DNA from: Alitta virens | Taxonomy: Eukaryota; Annelida; Polychaeta; Phyllodocida; Nereididae | Direction of reading: 5' to 3' | Length of the DNA stretch: 64,000 nt | Assembly: GCA_932294295.1 (NCBI GenBank) | Contig: OW028578.1 | Span: 39,871,410-39,935,409 of the forward strand | In this document: positions 59,401 to 64,000 of the stretch, piece after piece | Position numbering within the stretch: the stretch's first letter is position 1 | Layout of the letters: every line of letters starts with the position of its first letter | The notes under the pieces: model-generated | What the model was told of the DNA's origin: nothing | Database searches by the model: none | The model's input: the letters and a program-made list of their open reading frames with translations, nothing else | Translations under genes and position numbers: made by a program

Positions 59401-61559
59401 AGTGATGTGCAGCATTGTTTCGATGCCGCAATAGTTCAACATCGTTCCCGCTACAGTCGTTGAACTTGTTGGTTTGTCCGAACCAGGGTCCCCGGATGGA
59501 TGCCATGTGACGTCGCAGAACAAGGGGTTACCCAGGGCCATGCGCTCAAACCTGAAGAATCATCAATGAACTGTTAAAAGCATGTTATTTGATGAAATAA
59601 TAATATCCATGTAAGATGTTCCTCATTTAACATTTATCCATACAAAGCTCTTTACTAAGATCGTTTGATCTTGGAAGAAACATACATTTCTTCCAAGGTT
59701 TGATTAAATCAGTGTTTGGATAATTCCGGAATTTTCTGGAATATTCACCTTCATGTCAGTCTACTTAGTTTTGGATATAAGTATAATTGAGTCTTAATCT
59801 TTTTAAATAAAAAAAGTAGTACACATTGAGTGAAATAACATGTACTGACCACACATTTGACCTACTCTTATCTGATGGTACATGGTCGCTTTTACCATTA
59901 ATTACATATAACATATAAGTTAAATCTTTTAATATGTGACAGTAATTATAATTACGCAAGTCACGAAAGTATAATAACATTTTTCGATACAATACAAAAA
60001 GTAAAACCGTGTACTTTTCAAGGGCACCTTTCTTTCACAAACACGAAAAGATTATACTGGAGCCCACTGCACAAAATGAATGAAGCATTTCGATAATTAT
60101 AAAATCTTAAGTGTGAAGTGCTTATACATGGTTTTTGCTCCTGTTGTTTGCAAGAAATATTTTAAATTCTTTACTCATCATTTTTTTGTTATAATTGTGT
60201 GAATGGTAGAAATTATTCCAGGAAATGCCAGATTACACCATTTACAATGATTTTACCAAATGGGAAATTCCGGAAAATTCCGGTGGAATATTCCAGAAAA
60301 AAAAAATGCCGGCCAACCCTGGATTAAATATGGAACTGCAGGGATCTCAGCTAGCACAACATGATTATGGAAATAAGGGAAAACTGGAATTTGAGTTTTA
60401 GTCTTTTGTAATCAAAGGAAAAAGTCAGGGAATTTGAGGAAAGATTTTAACTCCCCCCCCCCTAAACATAAAAGGTCCAGAAACTCTGAAGATTGTGAAA
60501 ATGCACTAGAAGGAAATATATTTGGAAGTTTATTGCACACAATTATGCTTCTCCTGCTGTGTGTCCAGTGAATGTGAATAGTACTAAGTTTCCCAAGGAA
60601 AATGTTTTTTAAGGAAAAACCCCGGGAAATTTAAAAGGAAATACAGACTCCATGAACATGACGGATTTCTGGGAATACAGTTTGGATGAAAACTACTACA
60701 TTCTGGGCAACATTTCTTAAGATAAAAATTAGAGTTTTATGCCGGACAATAAAGATTAGCTTACAATAATAAAAAAAACGGTCGCATACACGGCTATACT
60801 TAAAGATAAGAATACTTCAGTCTTTTTTTAAACTTTTTCAGTAAATTTTTCCTTAGTCAGACATTTCCTTTAACTAAGTGACAGTTGAGTGAAAACAAAT
60901 GTTAGTCAAAAATTAGTTTTTTTTTTAAACAAGATGGCGGCACCCTCTAGAGCATTGATTTCTTTTTAATTTTAGCATAGGGGTGCCTCCTTGGTCTGAG
61001 CTCTGACCAATTGTTAGTATCTGGGTAATATTGGACTTAAGCCAATATTTAGTTGTCTATGTATTATGTAATAATATGTATTTAACCCGTTTATTCTTCC
61101 ATAAATTTTAAAGCGTGGAATCAATTAATAACCAAAAGCAAATATAATAAAACTTCCTTTGTAAAAGCAATTCTTTACAATCAATGCACAGAGACAAGCC
61201 GCACGTGCGTCACAGATCAATAAGCTGACATATCATGTATAAACTAAAAGAATTATCTAAAATAGAATGGAAATAATCAATAATACTAAAAAGATTAAGC
61301 GGAAAATAACCAAAAAAATTATAAAATACCTAGCGATGAGATTGACGGCTCCATTGGCAGTTCTTGGAGGGAAAAATTCAAGTGAGAAGAAAGTGGCATT
61401 AGCATCGATGCGGTTGTAAATTCTTTCTTTCAAAGATCTGTATCTCGATGGACAGCAGTAACTGTTATCCAACCCTGAAGTAGGGGAAGGCGTTCGTGGC
61501 TCCATCATGCAGCTGTTATTTGCTTCATCTTTCAGTTTCCGAATAACTACCTCTGGCAT
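45223..61559 (-). CDS. MTHFR: Methylenetetrahydrofolate reductase
   Basis: Cytosolic flavoenzyme that reduces 5,10-methylene-THF to 5-methyl-THF with NADPH, supplying methyl groups for methionine synthesis. Coding exons, minus strand: 61330-61559, 59313-59551, 55058-55171, 53674-53867, 53311-53442, 51785-51960, 51176-51434, 50106-50288, 49590-49688, 48714-48836, 47171-47387, 45223-45260: 2004 nt, 667 aa plus TAA (human 656). The catalytic TIM barrel spans about residues 45-340: [11 protein letters not shown] with catalytic Glu61, [74 protein letters not shown]. The linker and AdoMet-binding regulatory domain follow: [13 protein letters not shown] [65 protein letters not shown]. The N-terminus keeps a Ser/Thr-Pro patch ([10 protein letters not shown]) like the human phosphorylation region. 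Ser221 matches human Ala222 and Gln428 matches Glu429. All junctions GT-AG and in frame. Confidence 0.97.
45325..45341 (+). repeat. G homopolymer element
   Basis: Run of about 17 G just upstream (minus strand) of the last MTHFR exon, followed by CCACCCCTCCCC and GGAACAGCCCTC, resembling the element at 16852. Confidence 0.8.
45452..45597. repeat. Small TA-flanked MITE
   Basis: GGTACAGTCACATCTTGCCGT at the left and GGGATTCAACTGTA at the right, with TTAAGACCACCTTTAA facing TTGTCTTTAAGTGGGA. The flanks read TA. Probably mariner-like. Confidence 0.55.
45898..46048. repeat. Poly-C MITE with GCGGATTT/GGATCCGCCCC ends
   Basis: AGCGGATTTAGGGGGAGG at the left, TTCTGGATCCGCCCCTGTG at the right, with a C run and TTGGCCTAGTACATTTTAAT inside. 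Close relatives at 61666-61820 and, inverted, 62939-63108. Confidence 0.8.
46060..46270. repeat. Degraded relative of the palindromic element at 13403
   Basis: Holds CCGGACGTCATTATTATTGC and CACAACTTCGATTTCGGC, resembling the right arm at 13556-13612. A 60-aa open frame here has a poor acceptor and the wrong phase for MTHFR. Confidence 0.5.
47171..47387 (-). CDS. MTHFR: MTHFR exon 11
   Basis: Encodes [20 protein letters not shown] and [20 protein letters not shown], the end of the regulatory domain. Acceptor ATTATTTTACAG, donor GTGAGTAA. Confidence 0.96.
47408..47439 (+). repeat. A-rich homopolymer
   Basis: Over 20 A in a row, 20 bases outside the MTHFR exon 11 acceptor; on the transcript it is a long U tract that would act as polypyrimidine tract. 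Confidence 0.85.
47580..47810 (+). repeat. Possible LINE 3' tail
   Basis: Ends AACGTCAATAAAACATTATA with TAT repeats, like the tails near 12.65 kb (GTCAATAAAAATCTATATA) and 63.39 kb (GTCAATAAAATTTATCTATC). Non-coding. Confidence 0.4.
48714..48836 (-). CDS. MTHFR: MTHFR exon 10
   Basis: Encodes [20 protein letters not shown] and [21 protein letters not shown]. Acceptor TTCATTTTCAG, donor GTAACGT. Confidence 0.96.
48981..49130. repeat. CRE-hairpin MITE, 150 bp
   Basis: Inverted ends ATAGGGCAGCTCAGTTCT and AGAACTGACCAGCCCTAT; the arms also pair at GTGTGACTTTGTACCCGG. Central ATGACGTCATCAATAATT. Relatives at 13722 and 58.4 kb. In intron 9 of MTHFR. Confidence 0.85.
49590..49688 (-). CDS. MTHFR: MTHFR exon 9
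   Basis: Encodes [20 protein letters not shown] and [13 protein letters not shown]. Acceptor GCATTATTTCAG, donor GTAAGTATG. Confidence 0.96.
50106..50288 (-). CDS. MTHFR: MTHFR exon 8
   Basis: Encodes [40 protein letters not shown] and [13 protein letters not shown], the strongly conserved core of the regulatory domain. Acceptor TTTCTTCCAG, donor GTAAAAGTC. Confidence 0.97.
50728..51100. repeat. hAT-like MITE with 8-bp near-duplicate flanks
   Basis: Ends TAGGGTTGTCATTGATATCA and CATATCGATGACAACCCTA; flanks GCGGTTAT and GCGGTAAT look like an 8-bp target duplication with one mismatch. Near-identical twin at 38891-39260. In intron 7 of MTHFR. Confidence 0.85.
51176..51434 (-). CDS. MTHFR: MTHFR exon 7
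   Basis: Encodes (R)[58 protein letters not shown] and [13 protein letters not shown]. Gln428 is the equivalent of human Glu429. Acceptor GTACTTTTTAG, donor GTGTGATT (weak). Confidence 0.96.
51785..51960 (-). CDS. MTHFR: MTHFR exon 6
   Basis: Encodes [40 protein letters not shown] and [18 protein letters not shown], the last strands of the TIM barrel and the linker. Acceptor ATATTTACAG, donor GTATGGGA. Confidence 0.96.
52022..53107 (+). repeat. 22/23-bp minisatellite, about 48 units
   Basis: Unit TACAGTTATCAAGGAACTCT plus GG or GGG, so unit length alternates 22 and 23 bp (a few shorter). The first five units read AAGTAAC, all later ones AAGGAAC. It fills intron 5 of MTHFR. Open frames of over 200 codons through it ([14 protein letters not shown]) are repeat artefacts. 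Confidence 0.97.
53311..53442 (-). CDS. MTHFR: MTHFR exon 5
   Basis: Encodes [20 protein letters not shown] and [24 protein letters not shown]. Phase 0 at both ends. Acceptor GCTTATCACAG, donor GTAATTTG. Confidence 0.96.
53674..53867 (-). CDS. MTHFR: MTHFR exon 4
   Basis: Encodes (A)[38 protein letters not shown] and [11 protein letters not shown]. Ser221 stands where human has Ala222. Acceptor GTTATTTCAG, donor GTGGGTG. Confidence 0.97.
54533..54610 (-). repeat. SINE-like repeat fragment
   Basis: AGACCCCACCCATGGGGTAA, ATGTGTAACATGAGTGGACT, then CTCACCCCATCAATCAACCC, like 25600-25660. Confidence 0.7.
54702..54996. repeat. MITE with TAGGCTTCC ends
   Basis: CTAGGCTTCCACTAAACGTT at the left, AATTTAGAGGAAGCCTTGAG at the right; inside, GTGGCGAAA and GTGGCTAAA words repeat on both strands. 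In intron 3 of MTHFR. Confidence 0.65.
55058..55171 (-). CDS. MTHFR: MTHFR exon 3
   Basis: Encodes (D)[18 protein letters not shown] and [19 protein letters not shown]. With exon 2 it completes LALRGDPP. Acceptor TTTGTTGCAG, donor GTAAGAT. Confidence 0.97.
55438..55551. repeat. Short foldback element
   Basis: GTATTATCGACAGGGTTGGT and ATTTTCGACACTTAAATTA face TGAGTGTCGAAAATACCGGC and CCTGTCGATAATAC; 114 bp with about 40-bp arms and an AT-rich loop. In intron 2 of MTHFR. Confidence 0.85.
55760..56061. repeat. GTGCAGTATAGCGGACCC-family MITE copy
   Basis: GGGAAAAAGTGCAGTATAGT at the left and GGGTCTGCTATACTGCACTA at the right, with about 40-bp inverted ends and the shared interior CTGCCCCCAAACC. 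Confidence 0.87.
56447..56880. repeat. Poly-G MITE with GGGGC(A/G)GATCCAG ends
   Basis: AGGGGCAGATCCAGGAATTT at the left, CCCTGGATCCGCCTCTG at the right, with a G run at about 56546-56564. In intron 2 of MTHFR. Confidence 0.65.
58240..58500. repeat. CRE-rich hairpin repeat
   Basis: Includes CTGATGACGTCACAATACTA, ATACATGACGTCACCAGTCC, TAGTGATGACGTCATTTGGT and GTAACGTCATACATCACACG, then GAGAACTTACCAGCGCTAT, which matches the right end of the element at 48981. In intron 2... of MTHFR between exons 2 and 3. Confidence 0.65.
58871..59245 (+). repeat. About 62-bp tandem repeat, about 6 units
   Basis: Unit AAAGCAATAGCCGAAAATAT followed by ACTTAGCATCAATACATAGA and ACAAACTACAG plus an A run of varying length. 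It ends about 70 bp from the MTHFR exon 2 donor. Confidence 0.92.
59313..59551 (-). CDS. MTHFR: MTHFR exon 2
   Basis: Encodes (R)[58 protein letters not shown] and [13 protein letters not shown]. Acceptor GATTCTTCAG, donor GTAAGAC. Confidence 0.97.
61330..61559 (-). CDS. MTHFR: MTHFR exon 1 (first coding)
   Basis: Start ATG at 61559 in context TAAATAATGC. Encodes the N-terminal extension with [10 protein letters not shown] (residues 22-31) and then [20 protein letters not shown] with catalytic Glu61. Donor GTATTTTA. An in-frame acceptor (TTTTTCCAG) lies 18 nt upstream of the ATG, so this exon is 61330-61577. Confidence 0.96.
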
Positions 61560-61577
61560 TATTTAATGTCTTCGTTC
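61560..61577 (-). other. MTHFR: MTHFR 5' UTR in exon 1
   Basis: 18 nt between the acceptor CTTTTTCCAG and the ATG; implies at least one upstream non-coding exon. Confidence 0.7.
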
Positions 61578-61665
61578 CTGGAAAAAGGATTTATAAAACA
61601 AATATTACATAAAATCACATTGACTGCACAAATTGTACGTTTTTCTGAGCAATATTTCACAACAG

Positions 61666-61820
61666 TAGCATATTTAGGGGGTTTAAACTCCTCTCCCCCC
61701 CCCCCCCCTTTGGCCTAGCACATTTTAATGAAGTATAAAAAAATTCAGCGGTCCCCCCACCCCAATACATTTTAATTCGTCAACCCCCACCATTGAAAAA
61801 TCTGCTGGATCCGCCCGTGT
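61666..61820. repeat. Poly-C MITE with GGATCCGCCC end
   Basis: Shares TTGGCCTAGCACATTTTAAT, AAAAATTCAGCGG and GCTGGATCCGCCC with 45898-46048. In MTHFR intron between 5' UTR exon and exon 1. Confidence 0.8.
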
Positions 61821-62433
61821 ACAATAACTATAAAGCAATATATATCAGTTTTGACCAAAACAACAGCAGACAACCGCAAACACATTTCATGTTTGATAGC
61901 ATTTACATCAAAATAGATCCATATTTTTTGTTAGCAATTCATTATCAATCATTTACATGCCGTGTACAAGTCTATATATAGTCTTTGTATATCAAAAACT
62001 TCCAGGAATCAGGATATAACTGACTGACACAACAAATATACATACTAACATAGACTCTACATGCAAGGTATATACAATTCCATGGCATGGCCATGGGCCT
62101 CTGGCAGAATCTAAACAGATCAAAGTTAATTTGTGCATGTATTGCAGAGGAAAATTTGATTCAAATTCAACGATGATCATCCATAATATATTATCTTCCC
62201 ATAAGATACAATGACAGTGAATGTCACCTCTTAAAAACAAGATTAACAGCATCAAAATATCAACTGAGAACGAGTTGTCAACATTTCCTAGAAATTCTAG
62301 TAGAATGCGAGCTATGTCAATTCCAAGACAATGAAAACAAAGAAAAAACACAATGACATCGAAAACTTTCTCTGTTTTGACAAAACTAATCAAGTGTCAA
62401 AAGCTTTGGGAGTTGCTACGTATCAATATTCAC

Positions 62434-62500
62434 CTTGGTAAACTATAATTCGACAAAATTGTGTCGCACCCCTAGTTTCCTCAGTGGTGTTCAACTTGCA
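62434..62500 (-). other. MTHFR: Candidate non-coding first exon of MTHFR
   Basis: A 5' splice site TACCAAG|GTGAATATT at 62432-62433 lies just downstream of the promoter motifs at 62527-62573. Start of transcription would be near 62500. Splicing to 61577 would give a leader of about 85 nt. Confidence 0.45.
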
Positions 62501-62522
62501 AGAGGCAGACTCAAGAGAATCG

Positions 62523-62575
62523 CCGGTATAAATACCTGCTGCTCATTTGCATACCGCGAGGTCACCAACCAATCA
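62523..62575 (-). promoter_or_regulatory. MTHFR: Candidate MTHFR promoter: CCAAT, octamer, TATA-like
   Basis: Read on the minus strand: CTGATTGG (inverted CCAAT, 62569-62576), ATGCAAAT octamer (62545-62552), then TATTTATA (62527-62534), in the order and spacing expected of a Pol II core promoter about 950 bp upstream of the MTHFR start codon. The block is GC-richer than its surroundings. Confidence 0.5.
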
Positions 62576-62938
62576 GCGCTCACCTTTCTGTAAACATTGC
62601 CCTGGTGGTGCCCTAGCGAACTACATAAACAGTGTTCACGTGCAAGATGAATGATCCACGTGGTTGACATCGATTTTAATTTTCCTGGCCTTGAAATTTG
62701 CCCAGGGGCGGATCCAAGCTGATCCAGTCTTCCAGAACATACAGTGAGACTTAAAAGTGGCATTGCTATCCTGTTCGTTCAGAATGAAGTCCACAAATAA
62801 CATATATCTTTATTATATAACTGTCATATATGATACAAATTACAATTGCAATTTTAAAACATGGCAATAATAGTTAAAAAGTTCGAGAATGCATATATAT
62901 TCTACAATTATCATCATGCCTAATAAGATATCCAAAGG

Positions 62939-63108
62939 CCAGGGGCGGATCCAGAAAAATTGGCAAGGATCGAGGGATCAAGGGGGGGGGGGGGGCCGGG
63001 GGGTTGCGAAATCAAAATAATTAGTCTATACATATATGTAAAATGTACTAGGCCAAGGGGGGGGGGGGTTAAACCCCTAAACCCTCCCCTTCTGGATCCG
63101 CTGGAATA
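62939..63108. repeat. Poly-G MITE with CAGGGGCGGATCCAG end
   Basis: CAGGGGCGGATCCAGAAAAA at the left, TCTGGATCCGCTGGAAT at the right, G runs at about 62981-62994 and 63057-63068, and AATGTACTAGGCCAAGG inside, inverted relative to 45898-46048. Confidence 0.8.
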
Positions 63109-63224
63109 GAAGGCTAGATACCAATTTAGCTGTCCTATAATTTATTTAATTAATAACTTACAGCATTAACTGAATATTATGGGACCCCATTGGAAAGAAG
63201 TCCATGTACAAATATGATGTAGGA

Positions 63225-63402
63225 TACATATAATATTTTTATTGATATTGATATGTATACATGAAATGTGTTTTTTATTGATATGTATTTGTGTTGTTTT
63301 TTCCCCCTGTATCTTTCATGTATTTTGATTTTTATATTACTGTAAGACAAATAGGTCAAATTTGACCTAAAAAAGTGTCAATAAAATTTATCTATCTATA
63401 AG
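63225..63402 (+). repeat. Possible LINE 3' tail
   Basis: Ends AAAAAGTGTCAATAAAATTT followed by ATCTATCTATAA, a tail style seen also near 12.65 and 47.8 kb. Confidence 0.4.
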
Positions 63403-63689
63403 CACCTCCTTGGGATAGTGGGTCTATTACAAAAAGGTTAAAATTATCATTTGTTACCTTAGCAATGGAGCATTAAGAATTCGTTCAAAGAGGTATTGTA
63501 GTTACTCTAGCAAAATAATGTCCATCCGGCGGGCGGTCGTCAAACCATAGAGCTCTGATCGACGCTACTGCACGTGCATTGACATTTTTCAAATTGTAAC
63601 TTCATTGTAATTTTATTTGCATTTGATCGAATTTGGTACACCACTATAGCCATTTGCTAGCCACATTAAACGAAAAAAATATTTCCTTA

Positions 63690-63905
63690 ATTGCTAACCC
63701 AGTGGGCAAAAGTGGTCTCATTGACGTCATTTTGACGTCTCTGCAAGACGTCTCATGACCAACCCATACTGGTCTCATATGCAAACTTCAATGACGTCTT
63801 ATATGAGACGTCTAAAAGACGTCATCTGACGACGTCTTTTAGACGTATTTAGTTGACCAATATCTGACATCTAAAATATGTCATCTGACGACGTCTATAA
63901 GACAA
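63690..63905. repeat. GACGTC-rich repeat
   Basis: About ten GACGTC or AGACGTC words, with inverted pairs such as AAAAGACGTCATCTGACGAC and GTCTTTTAGACGT. It is near the window edge and may continue beyond. Confidence 0.6.
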
Positions 63906-64000
63906 ACTTTGCTTACAATTTTTGGACATATTTAATGTACAGAGAACACACACAAGTTTAAAATTAATAAAAACACTTTATTATATTGTGTGAAATAGGA

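Noticed and set aside
62491..62763. 90-codon minus-strand frame upstream of MTHFR
   Set aside because: Covers the CCAAT/octamer/TATA block, has no family similarity, and starts before the likely transcription start.

Overview
This window is animal nuclear DNA. Genes are split by phase-consistent GT-AG introns (plus one GC-AG), tRNA-Tyr genes carry an intron, and the non-coding DNA is AT-rich and packed with microsatellites, minisatellites, foldback MITEs, tRNA-derived SINE pieces and LINE remnants. The predicted proteins align end to end with vertebrate families but the repeats are not vertebrate ones I know. I read it as a non-vertebrate bilaterian, perhaps marine; the phylum cannot be settled from the sequence alone.

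Layout. 1-6.4 kb: four intact tRNA-Tyr(GTA) genes on the plus strand, each with a 15-nt intron, plus two decaying copies made by tandem duplication. At 4.9-5.2 kb a minus-strand exon with two PPxY motifs has no certain partner. 5.2-14 kb holds no gene I can support, only MITEs, a simple repeat, a LINE fragment and a promoter-like GC-rich patch. 14.0-28.8 kb (5' UTR exons perhaps to 30.6 kb or beyond): a complete 10-coding-exon SLC16/monocarboxylate-transporter-like gene, minus strand, 459 aa. 34.6-42.3 kb: a complete 7-exon ortholog of the meiotic cyclin-like gene CNTD1, minus strand, 309 aa, with one GC-AG intron. 45.2-61.6 kb (promoter near 62.5 kb): a complete 12-exon methylenetetrahydrofolate reductase gene MTHFR, minus strand, 667 aa. 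62.6-64 kb is repeats.

All three large genes read right to left. I see no functional link between a membrane transporter, a meiotic crossover factor and a folate enzyme; they look like ordinary neighbours. Exon boundaries were set by hand from splice sites, reading phase and protein similarity: every junction keeps frame and each model ends in a stop. I found no evidence of an undescribed multi-gene system. The less routine content is the tRNA-Tyr cluster and its decay series, the orphan PPxY exon, substitutions in MTHFR at sites matching well-known human variants, a higher-order minisatellite, and several foldback transposon families rich in TGACGTCA sites.
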